Shown here: in pieces, positions 22,967 through 30,741 of the stretch
Position numbering within the stretch: the stretch's first letter is position 1
Layout: each line of letters starts with the position of its first letter
Made by a program: the position numbers and the translations under genes
The notes under the pieces: model-generated
What the model was told of the DNA's origin: nothing
What the model saw: only the letters and a program-made list of their open reading frames with translations
The model's database searches: none
DNA from: Mycobacterium europaeum
GTDB taxonomy: Bacteria > Actinomycetota > Actinomycetes > Mycobacteriales > Mycobacteriaceae
Assembly: GCF_002102155.1 (NCBI RefSeq)
Contig: NZ_LQOU01000010.1
Span: 1 to 64,000, forward strand
Direction of reading: 5' to 3'
DNA length: 64,000 nt

Positions 22967-24177
22967 GTATGGCTTTCGGTGACGGTCCCGACGACGCGAC
23001 GCTGCAGTCGGCCTGGAACGAGTTCTGCGCGCGGCTGCAGTTGGCGGGCGAGCAAGTGTTCAAGCAGGCCAACCCGGCGTCGGGCGCGCATCGCGTCGAT
23101 GCATATCGGTTTCTCACCCAAAATCTGGGCCAGGCCTTCGATTTGGCGCTGGAAACCCACGACACCCGCTACCCGGTGCTGCACACCTTCTGCGGCCCGA
23201 CCCGCAAGCTCGGCGGCGACTGCGCCGACTTCACCTACCAGCAGGCGTGGATCGACGGGCAATCGACCTACCTGCTCACCGGCACCCGCGGCACCGCACG
23301 GTTCTTCAATGTCACGGTCCAGGGGCCCCGCACACCCGGTCCGGGCGTGCTGCACGAGCCCTTCGGCGACACGCCGGAAGCCAATCTGCTCGGCCATCAG
23401 CTCCAGATCGGCGACGACGGAGAATTCGAGCTCTACATCGGCGGGACCGAGCGCGGGCCGAACTGGCTGCCCACCACGCCCGGCTCACGAAAGCTGTTCA
23501 TCCGCCAAGGGTTCGACCGCTGGGACGAGCGGCCGGCGCAGCTTCGCATCGAGCGGGTGGACATGGACTCACCCAAGCCGCTGCCCTCGCCCGACCAGAT
23601 GGTCGGGGCGATGCGCTGGGCCGGTGACTTCGTCACCGGCCTGATGGCCGACTGGCCCGAGTTTCCCTTCACCTACGGCGGTGTCGACGCCAATCGCCCC
23701 AACGCGTTCCCGCACGTCGGCGCGACGGACGCCGACAACAAGCGTGGCCGGGCGGCTACCAACATGTACTGGGAGCTTGGCGACGACGAGGCGCTGATCG
23801 TCGAATTCGATGCCCACGACGGGCTGTGGATGCTGACCAATATGGGTGTCTTCTTCAACAGCATGGACTTCCTGTACCGGCCGGTGAGCTATACGCCGAG
23901 CCGCACGAAGTCCGACGCCGACGGTCGCATTCGCCTCGTGATGGCTCATCGCGATCCGGGCGTGCACAACTGGCTCGACACCCAGGGCTTTCGGTGCGGG
24001 AACCTGACCTACCGGCACATGCTCGAGGGTCAACCCGCCGTGCTGAGCACCCGGGTCGTCAAGCACGACGACGTGCTGCCCACTCTGCCGGCGGACACCG
24101 CCACGGTGAGCCCCGCGGAACGCACCGCCGCGATGTGGGAGCGATTCCACGGCATTCGCCGTCGTTACGTCCTCTAG
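22963..24177 (+). CDS. DUF1214-like protein
   Basis: The 404-aa protein lacks a signal peptide or membrane segment. TYLLTGTRGTARFFNVTVQG and FELYIGGTERGPNWLPTTPGSRKLFIRQGF fit the DUF1254/DUF1214 beta-rich fold. It starts at GTG 22963 overlapping the previous stop, or at ATG 22969. It closes the four-gene cassette. Function of the domain is not established; in mycobacteria it often accompanies sulfotransferase and oxidoreductase genes, which suggests a shared pathway. Confidence 0.75.
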   Translation: MSMAFGDGPDDATLQSAWNEFCARLQLAGEQVFKQANPASGAHRVDAYRFLTQNLGQAFDLALETHDTRYPVLHTFCGPTRKLGGDCADFTYQQAWIDGQSTYLLTGTRGTARFFNVTVQGPRTPGPGVLHEPFGDTPEANLLGHQLQIGDDGEFELYIGGTERGPNWLPTTPGSRKLFIRQGFDRWDERPAQLRIERVDMDSPKPLPSPDQMVGAMRWAGDFVTGLMADWPEFPFTYGGVDANRPNAFPHVGATDADNKRGRAATNMYWELGDDEALIVEFDAHDGLWMLTNMGVFFNSMDFLYRPVSYTPSRTKSDADGRIRLVMAHRDPGVHNWLDTQGFRCGNLTYRHMLEGQPAVLSTRVVKHDDVLPTLPADTATVSPAERTAAMWERFHGIRRRYVL

Positions 24178-24229
24178 TCCGCTGGTGGCGACCCGCAGCG
24201 GGCGGCTACGCCACGTTGCGATCGCCACT

Positions 24230-24249
24230 AGACACCCGCACTAGTGTCT
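24230..24249. promoter_or_regulatory. inverted repeat upstream of the hydrolase gene
   Basis: AGACAC-(8)-GTGTCT lies 7 bp before GTG 24257, and CACTAG is repeated directly within it. It could be an operator, or a hairpin in the 5' leader that covers the ribosome binding region. Only sequence symmetry supports it. Confidence 0.35.
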
Positions 24250-24256
24250 GTAGATC

Positions 24257-25171
24257 GTGGCCGAAATCTCCGAAGACGAACTGGACGGGCTGTCCGAATT
24301 CTCGCTGTTGTCCGAGAACGCCGAACAGGCCGGCGTCACTGCTCCGCTGCCTGAGGTGCAGCGCGTCGAGGCAGGCGCGGGCGAGAGCAAGATCAGCGCG
24401 CTGCGCTGGGGCGGCACGCCCCCGCGGATCGTCTTCCTGCACGGCGGTGGGCAGAACGCGCACACCTGGGACACCGTCATCGTCGGCCTCGGCGAGCCCG
24501 CACTGGCCGTGGACCTCCCCGGACACGGCCACTCGGCGTGGCGCGAGGACGGCGACTACTCGCCGCAGATCAACGCCGACGCCCTGATGCCGGCGCTGCG
24601 CGCGCACGCGCCCAGCGCCGCCCTGGTCGTCGGCATGTCGCTGGGCGGGTTGACCGCGATACGGCTGGCCGCCGTGGCACCCGAACTCGTGAAGGAACTC
24701 GTCTTGATCGACGTCACCCCGTCGGCGCTGCAACGGCACTCGGAGATGACCAAGGAACAGCAGGGCACGGTGGCGCTGATGCACGGCGAGCGTGAATTCC
24801 CCAGTTTCCAGGCCATGCTGGACCTGACGATCGCCGCGGCACCGCACCGCGAGGTGAAGGCGCTGCGCCGCGGCGTGTTTCACAACTCGCGCCGGCTGGA
24901 CAACGGCAACTGGACGTGGCGCTACGACGCCATTCGCAAGTTCCCGGATTTCGACGTCCTCTGGGACGACGTGGACAGGCTGTCCGCGCCCATCACGCTC
25001 ATCCGCGGCGGCAAGTCGGGATTCGTCAGCGACGACGACGCGGCCGAACTGAGCCGTCGCACACAACATTTCCGCACGACGCACGTCGTCGAGAACGCCG
25101 GCCACTCGGTGCAAAGCGACCAACCGCTCGCCCTGATCGACCTGCTGCGCTCGGTGCTCGACCGGCGGTGA
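24257..25171 (+). CDS. alpha/beta-hydrolase (Rv0045c homologue)
   Basis: The 304-aa protein has the oxyanion region VFLHGGGQNAHTW, the nucleophile elbow GMSLGG with S128, and catalytic H283 in NAGHS, the standard alpha/beta-hydrolase triad. DLPGHGHS is also conserved. The M. tuberculosis homologue Rv0045c is a serine esterase active on short acyl esters. It is followed after 15 bp by the LLM oxidoreductase gene, as in M. tuberculosis. Start is GTG 24257. Confidence 0.9.
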   Translation: MAEISEDELDGLSEFSLLSENAEQAGVTAPLPEVQRVEAGAGESKISALRWGGTPPRIVFLHGGGQNAHTWDTVIVGLGEPALAVDLPGHGHSAWREDGDYSPQINADALMPALRAHAPSAALVVGMSLGGLTAIRLAAVAPELVKELVLIDVTPSALQRHSEMTKEQQGTVALMHGEREFPSFQAMLDLTIAAAPHREVKALRRGVFHNSRRLDNGNWTWRYDAIRKFPDFDVLWDDVDRLSAPITLIRGGKSGFVSDDDAAELSRRTQHFRTTHVVENAGHSVQSDQPLALIDLLRSVLDRR

Positions 25172-25186
25172 GCCTACGGTGGGCTT

Positions 25187-25972
25187 ATGACATCTGCCCT
25201 GCCCATCCGGATCGGCGTGCAATTGCAGCCTCAGCATGCGCCGCAGTACGGACAAATTCGTGACGCCGTGCGCCGCTGCGAGGACATCGGCGTCGACATC
25301 GCATTCAACTGGGACCACTTCTTTCCCCTCTACGGCGATCCCGACGGCGCGCATTTCGAATGCTGGACCATGCTCGGGGCGTGGGCCGAGCAGACATCGC
25401 GCATCCAGATCGGCGCGCTGGTCACGTGCAACTCCTACCGGAATCCCGAACTGCTGGCCGACATGGCCCGCACCGTCGACCACATCAGTAGTGGTCGGCT
25501 GGTTCTGGGCATCGGCTCGGGATGGAAGCAAAAGGACTACGACGAGTACGGCTACGAATTCGGCACGGCGGGCAGCCGCCTCGATGACCTCGCGGCCGCC
25601 CTGCCCCGGATCAAGGCGCGCCTGGCCAAACTCAACCCGCCACCGACCCGCGACATTCCGGTCCTGATCGGCGGCGGCGGCGAGCGCAAGACGCTGCGAC
25701 TGGTCGCCGAGTACGCCGACGTGTGGCACAGTTTCACGTCGGCCGACGAGTTTCCCGCGAAGTCAGAGGTTCTGGCCCGGCACTGCACCGACGTCGGCCG
25801 CGACGCCACGAGCATCGAACGGTCGGCCGCCGTGCAGGACCGCGGCGGACTTGTCGACAACGCCGAAACACTGGCCGGCCTCGGTGTCACGCTGCTGACC
25901 GTGGCGTGTGACGGCCCGAATTACGACCTCAGCGCCGCAGAAACGCTGTGCCGCTGGCGCGATAATCGGTAG
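25187..25972 (+). CDS. LLM-class F420-dependent oxidoreductase (Rv0044c homologue)
   Basis: The 261-aa protein is of the luciferase-like monooxygenase fold with IGVQLQPQ at the N-terminus, MARTVDHISSGRLVLGIGSGW in the middle and PVLIGGGGERKTLRLVAEYADVWH toward the end. It belongs to the short F420-dependent group. It is likely co-transcribed with the upstream hydrolase. Substrate unknown. Confidence 0.88.
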   Translation: MTSALPIRIGVQLQPQHAPQYGQIRDAVRRCEDIGVDIAFNWDHFFPLYGDPDGAHFECWTMLGAWAEQTSRIQIGALVTCNSYRNPELLADMARTVDHISSGRLVLGIGSGWKQKDYDEYGYEFGTAGSRLDDLAAALPRIKARLAKLNPPPTRDIPVLIGGGGERKTLRLVAEYADVWHSFTSADEFPAKSEVLARHCTDVGRDATSIERSAAVQDRGGLVDNAETLAGLGVTLLTVACDGPNYDLSAAETLCRWRDNR

Positions 25973-26080
25973 ACCGGTCACAACCATTTATCGGTCAAAC
26001 ACCGGAAAGTACGAGCCCACTCGTGAGAAACTTCTTGCGCCAGCTGGTCAAAACGGGGTTTGAAAGAGACTCAACAACGA

Positions 26081-26821
26081 ATGCCGAAGAAATACGGGGT
26101 CAAAGAAAAAGACCTGGTTGTTTCGCACATCCTGCACCTCTTGCTGACGGGAAAGTTGCGCACCGGCGACCGCGTCGATCGCAATGAGATTGCCCTGGGG
26201 CTGGGTGTCAGCCGGGTTCCCATTCAAGAGGCGCTGGTCCAGCTCGAACACGACGGCATTGTCTCCACCCGCTATCACCGGGGCGCGTTCGTCGAACGGT
26301 TCGACGAGGCCACCGTCCTCGAACATCACGAGCTCGACGGTCTGCTGAACGGGATCGCGTCCGCGCGCGCCGCCACCAGCCCGACCCCGCGCATCCTCGG
26401 CCAACTCGACGCCTTCATGCGGTCCCTGCGCAGCGCCAAGGATTCGCGGGCCTTCTGCGACATCGCCGCGGAGTACCGGCGCACCATCAACGACGAATAC
26501 GCCGGACCGCGGCTGCACGCCACGATCCGCGCCTCGCAGGACCTCATCCCCCGGGTGTTCTGGCTGACCTACCAGGGCGGCCGCGAGGAGATGCTGCCGT
26601 TCTACGAAGAGGAGACCGCCGCGATCAACCGGCGCGATCCCGAGGCCGCGCGGGCCGCCTGCGTGAGTCGGTCCTACCTGGCGGCCCAGACCATGCTGGC
26701 CGAGCTGTCCAGGCGCAGGGTGTTCACACCGCCCGACGACGTGAGCCCCGTCGTACCCGGACAGCTCGAGGTACTCGCCGACGCCGAACCCGTGGGCGTC
26801 GAGCCGTCACTGGCGCTCTAG
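26081..26821 (+). CDS. GntR-family transcriptional regulator (Rv0043c homologue)
   Basis: The 246-aa protein has an N-terminal winged helix typical of GntR ([33 protein letters not shown], about 30-62). An all-helical FadR/FCD-type effector domain follows ([33 protein letters not shown]). ATG 26081 agrees with the homologue's start; a TTG at 26060 is in frame upstream. It precedes an amino-acid-type ABC transporter by 41 bp, which it may regulate. Confidence 0.88.
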   Translation: MPKKYGVKEKDLVVSHILHLLLTGKLRTGDRVDRNEIALGLGVSRVPIQEALVQLEHDGIVSTRYHRGAFVERFDEATVLEHHELDGLLNGIASARAATSPTPRILGQLDAFMRSLRSAKDSRAFCDIAAEYRRTINDEYAGPRLHATIRASQDLIPRVFWLTYQGGREEMLPFYEEETAAINRRDPEAARAACVSRSYLAAQTMLAELSRRRVFTPPDDVSPVVPGQLEVLADAEPVGVEPSLAL

Positions 26822-26862
26822 CGGGGGCACTCACCCGACGAACCCGTCCGCCGGTCGATACG

Positions 26863-28689
26863 GTGGCAGGGATGAATGCGCGCGCGGGCCGGCGCACCCT
26901 GCGCCGCGGAAGGCTGTTCGGACTCACCGCGACCATTGTGTTGGTGTGCGGGATGGCGTCAGGCGGGCTCGCGGCGCCCGCCGCCGCCGACTGGAACCAA
27001 TGCGCGCCTTCCGGTTTGGACAGCGCCACGGCCTTACCCAAAGATCTCACCCAGGCGCGGCCGGCGCAGGAGGAGGACCGCGACACGACCAATTCGGTCG
27101 AACCCTTGAGCGCGGTCGACATCGGCACGCTGGGCCTTGGCGTGCCGGGCGTGCTGACGGTGGGGACCCTGTCGGACGCCCCGCCCAACATCTGCATCAA
27201 TCCCACCGGTGAATTCAGCGGCTTCGACAACCTGCTGCTGCGCGCCATCGCCGACAAGCTCCATCTCCAGCTCCGCTTTGTCAGCACAGACTTTTCCGCG
27301 CTGCTCGCGCAAGTGGCTTCCCGGCGTTTCGACGTGGGGTCGGCATCGGTGAAGGCCACCGCCCAGCGTCGACGCACCGTCGCGTTCACCAACGGCTACG
27401 ACTTCGGCTTCTACTCCCTGGTGGTGCCGCCCGGCTCACCGATCCACAAGTTCAGCGAGCTGGCGGCCGGCCAGCGCATCGGCGTCGTCCAGGGCACCGT
27501 CGAGGAGTCCTACGTCGTCGACACCCTGCACCTGCAACCGGTGAAGTACCCCGGCTTCGCCACCCTGTACGCCAGCCTCAAGACCCGGCAGATCGACGCG
27601 TGGGTGGCGCCGGGAACCCTCGCCGCGACCCTGATTCGGCCGGGTGATCCCGCGTTGACCGTCGCCAACACTTTCAGCCCAGGCAATTTCGTGGCATACG
27701 CGGTCGCCAGGGAGAACAAGCCGCTGATCGACGCGCTGAACTCCGGGCTGGACGCGGTGATCGCCGACGGCACCTGGGCCAAGCTGTACTGCGAATGGGT
27801 GCCGCGCAGCCTGCCGCCGGGATGGAAGCCCGGGTCGAAAGCCGGCCCCGCGCCCAGCCTGCCGGATTTCGCCGCGATCGCCGCGAGCCGGCATCGCGCG
27901 GTCCCGGACGCCGCCGCGCCGAAGTCGACGCTCGCCCAGCTACGTGACTCGTTCTTCGACTGGGACATGTACCGGCGGGCCATCCCGGCGCTGCTCACGA
28001 CGGGCCTGCCGAACACGTTGATCCTGACCAACAGCGCCATCGCGATCGGTCTGGCGCTCGGCATGGTGTTGGCCATGGCGGGCATTTCGCATCGGCGCTG
28101 GTTGCGCTGGCCGGCCCGGGTATACACCGACATCTTCCGCGGCCTTCCGGAAGTGGTGATCATCCTGCTCATCGGAATGGGCATCGGGCCGCTGGTCGGC
28201 GGACTGACCAACAAGAACCCCTACCCGCTGGGAATCGCCGCACTGGGCTTGATGGCCGCGGCCTACATCGGTGAAATCCTGCGCTCCGGAATACAAAGTG
28301 TGGACCCGGGTCAGCTGGAGGCCGCCCGCGCTCTGGGATTCAGCTATCCGACCGCGATGCGGTTGGTGGTGGTGCCGCAGGGGATACGCCGGGTGCTGCC
28401 GGCGCTGGTCAACCAGTTCATCGGGTTGTTGAAGGCCTCCGCTTTGGTCTACTTCCTTGGCCTGATTGCCGATCAGCGGGAGCTTTTCCAAGTGGGCCGG
28501 GACTTGAACGCACAGACCGGAAGCCTGTCGCCGCTGGTCGCGGCCGGACTCTTCTACCTGATATTGACCATTCCGCTGACGCATCTGGTCAATTACATCG
28601 ACGCTCGCCTGCGCCGCGGCCGGGGCGCCCCCGACGCCGACGACAATTCGGACATGCTCACGACGACGTTCGGCCAGGAGATCACATGA
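26863..28689 (+). CDS. fused substrate-binding/permease protein of a polar amino acid ABC transporter
   Basis: The 608-aa protein begins with a signal-anchor (about 18-42). A periplasmic-binding-protein domain of the PAAT type follows (about 95-325: GVLTVGTLSDAPPNICI, GFDNLLLRAIADKL). A HisM/GlnP-type permease domain (about 365-590) has TTGLPNTLILTNSAIAIGLALG, SGIQSVDPGQLEAARALGFSY and the EAA loop ending in LP-A. Such fusions exist in Firmicutes and Actinobacteria GlnP systems. Its stop overlaps the ATPase start (ATGA). GTG 26863 or ATG 26872 may be the start. Substrate is probably an amino acid. Confidence 0.88.
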   Translation: MAGMNARAGRRTLRRGRLFGLTATIVLVCGMASGGLAAPAAADWNQCAPSGLDSATALPKDLTQARPAQEEDRDTTNSVEPLSAVDIGTLGLGVPGVLTVGTLSDAPPNICINPTGEFSGFDNLLLRAIADKLHLQLRFVSTDFSALLAQVASRRFDVGSASVKATAQRRRTVAFTNGYDFGFYSLVVPPGSPIHKFSELAAGQRIGVVQGTVEESYVVDTLHLQPVKYPGFATLYASLKTRQIDAWVAPGTLAATLIRPGDPALTVANTFSPGNFVAYAVARENKPLIDALNSGLDAVIADGTWAKLYCEWVPRSLPPGWKPGSKAGPAPSLPDFAAIAASRHRAVPDAAAPKSTLAQLRDSFFDWDMYRRAIPALLTTGLPNTLILTNSAIAIGLALGMVLAMAGISHRRWLRWPARVYTDIFRGLPEVVIILLIGMGIGPLVGGLTNKNPYPLGIAALGLMAAAYIGEILRSGIQSVDPGQLEAARALGFSYPTAMRLVVVPQGIRRVLPALVNQFIGLLKASALVYFLGLIADQRELFQVGRDLNAQTGSLSPLVAAGLFYLILTIPLTHLVNYIDARLRRGRGAPDADDNSDMLTTTFGQEIT

Positions 28690-29435
28690 GCGTCGTCGCC
28701 TCCGGGCGGACATCAGTATCTTTGACCGCCAAGGACATTTACCAAACCCTCGGCGGGAACAAGGTCCTGCGCGGGGTCGATTTCGAGGCTCCCGCCGGCA
28801 GCACCGTCGCCGTGATCGGACCCTCCGGCTCCGGCAAGTCGACGCTGCTGCGCACCTTGAACCGGTTGCACGAACCTGATAGCGGCGACATCCTGCTCGA
28901 CGGCCGATCGGTGCTCCGCGACGATCCCGACGAACTGCGGCAGCGCATAGGCATGGTGTTCCAGCATTTCAATCTCTTTCCGCATCTGAGCGTGCTGAAG
29001 AATGTGACGATGGCGCCCCGCAAATTGCGGCGCCTGCCCGCCGAGGAGGCGCGCCAGCTGGCGCTGGCCCAATTGGAACGAGTTGGCCTGAAGCACAAAG
29101 CCGATGCCCGGCCCGGAATGCTCTCCGGTGGCCAACAACAACGAGTCGCCATCGCCCGCGCGCTGGCCATGGCCCCGCAAGTGATGTTCTTTGACGAGGC
29201 GACGTCGGCGCTGGATCCCGAAATGGTGAAAGGGATTCTCCAACTCATCGCCGACCTCGGCGCAGACGGGATGACGATGATCGTGGTCACCCACGAAATG
29301 GGCTTCGCCCGCTCGGCATCCGACACCATTGTCTTCATGGATCGTGGCAAGGTCGTGGAATCCGGGCCACCGGAGCAGATTTTCGAAGCCCCGCAGACCG
29401 AACGCCTCCAGCGATTCTTGTCCCAGGTACTTTGA
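28686..29435 (+). CDS. amino-acid ABC transporter ATP-binding protein (GlnQ type)
   Basis: The 249-aa ATPase has Walker A GPSGSGKS, Q-loop VFQHFNLFPHLSVLKNV, signature LSGGQQQR, Walker B VMFFDEATSALDPE and H-loop VVTHEMGFA. The sequence is typical of the HisP/GlnQ subfamily. The ATG overlaps the stop of the fused permease gene, so the two form one transport system. In M. tuberculosis the Rv0043c and Rv0042c homologues are neighbours without a transporter between them. Confidence 0.93.
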   Translation: MSVVASGRTSVSLTAKDIYQTLGGNKVLRGVDFEAPAGSTVAVIGPSGSGKSTLLRTLNRLHEPDSGDILLDGRSVLRDDPDELRQRIGMVFQHFNLFPHLSVLKNVTMAPRKLRRLPAEEARQLALAQLERVGLKHKADARPGMLSGGQQQRVAIARALAMAPQVMFFDEATSALDPEMVKGILQLIADLGADGMTMIVVTHEMGFARSASDTIVFMDRGKVVESGPPEQIFEAPQTERLQRFLSQVL

Positions 29436-29447
29436 CCGCCCATTGCC

Positions 29448-29457
29448 ACTAATTAGT
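29448..29457. promoter_or_regulatory. ACTAATTAGT palindrome, candidate MarR operator
   Basis: This perfect 10-bp AT-rich palindrome lies 49 bp upstream of the marR-like start in otherwise GC-rich DNA. MarR proteins often repress themselves through such sites. The repeat lies just after the ABC transporter's ATPase stop codon. Confidence 0.4.
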
Positions 29458-29506
29458 CGGCATAGCTACCTTGTACGTGCCTGATATCGCGTTAGACTCC
29501 CCGGTT

Positions 29507-30010
29507 ATGGCGGACAGCGAACCCACCTCGGCCGACGTGACCGAGCTTGCGGAAGGTTTGCACCGCGCGCTGTCCAAATTGTTTTCAATTCTGCGTCGCG
29601 GGGACCCGAGCGGCGCGGCCGCGGGCGAACTGACGTTGGCGCAATTGTCGATCCTGGTCACCTTGCTGGATCAGGGGCCGATCCGAATGACGGACCTGGC
29701 AGCCCACGAACGGGTGCGGACTCCCACCACCACCGTGGCGATCCGCCGGCTGGAGAAGCTGGGACTGGTGAAACGCTCGCGGGACCCGTCCGACCTGCGG
29801 GCAGTGCTGGTCGACATCACGCCGCGTGGACGTGCCGTCCATGGCGAGTCCCTGGCCAACCGGCGCGCTTCCCTGGCCGCCATGCTCAGCCAGCTCCCCG
29901 CATCCGACCTCGGCACCCTGATGCAGGCGCTGGCGCCGCTGGAGCGGCTGGCCTGCGGCGAACCGACATCCGGCCCCGCGGGTGAGCCGCCGGCGTGCAA
30001 AGAGGCGTGA
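29507..30010 (+). CDS. MarR-family transcriptional regulator (Rv0042c homologue)
   Basis: The 167-aa protein has a MarR winged helix: LTLAQLSILVTLLDQGPIRMTDLAAHERV, recognition helix TPTTTVAIRRLEKLGLV and wing KRSRDPSDLRAVLVDITPRG. Flanking helices form the dimer interface. ATG 29507 is preferred to the in-frame TTG at 29471. It precedes an SDR gene by 48 bp and follows an ABC transporter; its target is unknown. Confidence 0.88.
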   Translation: MADSEPTSADVTELAEGLHRALSKLFSILRRGDPSGAAAGELTLAQLSILVTLLDQGPIRMTDLAAHERVRTPTTTVAIRRLEKLGLVKRSRDPSDLRAVLVDITPRGRAVHGESLANRRASLAAMLSQLPASDLGTLMQALAPLERLACGEPTSGPAGEPPACKEA

Positions 30011-30058
30011 AATTACCTACCAGTCAACCATTTTGGCTGCGTCCGTAGACTCCCTTAC

Positions 30059-30730
30059 ATGCCCACTGCACTCATTACCGGCGCCGGTGGCGGTATCGGC
30101 TCCGCAATCGCCGCCGCGCTGGCCCCCACCCACACCTTGCTCCTGGCCGGCCGGCCTTCTGACCGGCTCGACGCCGTCGCGGAGCGACTCGGCTCGACGA
30201 CGTTTCCACTGGACCTGACCGACTCCGACGACATCGAGGCCGCCTGCGAGATCGTGGACGAACTCGACGTGCTGGTGCACAACGCCGGGGTATCCATCCC
30301 CGGTCATGTCGCGGAGTCAGACGTCGATGAGTGGCGTGCCACCTTCGCCGTCAATGTCTTTGGGCCGGTGGAACTTACACTCGCCCTGCTGCCGGCGCTG
30401 CGGCGTGCGCGCGGTCAGGTGGTGTTCATCAACTCCGGCGCGGGGCGCAACGTCTCTCCCGGCATGGCCTCCTACTCGGCCAGCAAGTTCGCGTTGCGGG
30501 CCTTCGCCGACTCACTGCGCGCCGACGAGCCGGAGCTGCGGGTGACGACGGTCTACCCCGGCCGCACCGACAGCGAGATGCAGCGCGAGCTCGTCGCATT
30601 CGAGGGCGGCACCTACGACCCCACCAAATTCCTCAAGCCGGAAACCGTCGCCGCCGCCGTCGCCAACGTCGTGGCCACGCCACCGGACGGCCACGTTCAC
30701 GAGGTGGTGCTGCGGCCGACGGGGCGCTGA
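30059..30730 (+). CDS. short-chain dehydrogenase/reductase
   Basis: The 223-aa protein carries the NAD(P)-binding TGAGGGIG (about 7-14), the NAG motif in LVHNAGVS, and the catalytic Ser and Tyr-x3-Lys in INSGAGRN ... SYSASKFA. It is a classical SDR of small size. It ends 11 bp from the convergent leuS stop. M. tuberculosis has no gene between the leuS and Rv0042c homologues, so this is an accessory insertion. Substrate unknown. Confidence 0.88.
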   Translation: MPTALITGAGGGIGSAIAAALAPTHTLLLAGRPSDRLDAVAERLGSTTFPLDLTDSDDIEAACEIVDELDVLVHNAGVSIPGHVAESDVDEWRATFAVNVFGPVELTLALLPALRRARGQVVFINSGAGRNVSPGMASYSASKFALRAFADSLRADEPELRVTTVYPGRTDSEMQRELVAFEGGTYDPTKFLKPETVAAAVANVVATPPDGHVHEVVLRPTGR

Positions 30731-30741
30731 CGCGGCGATGG

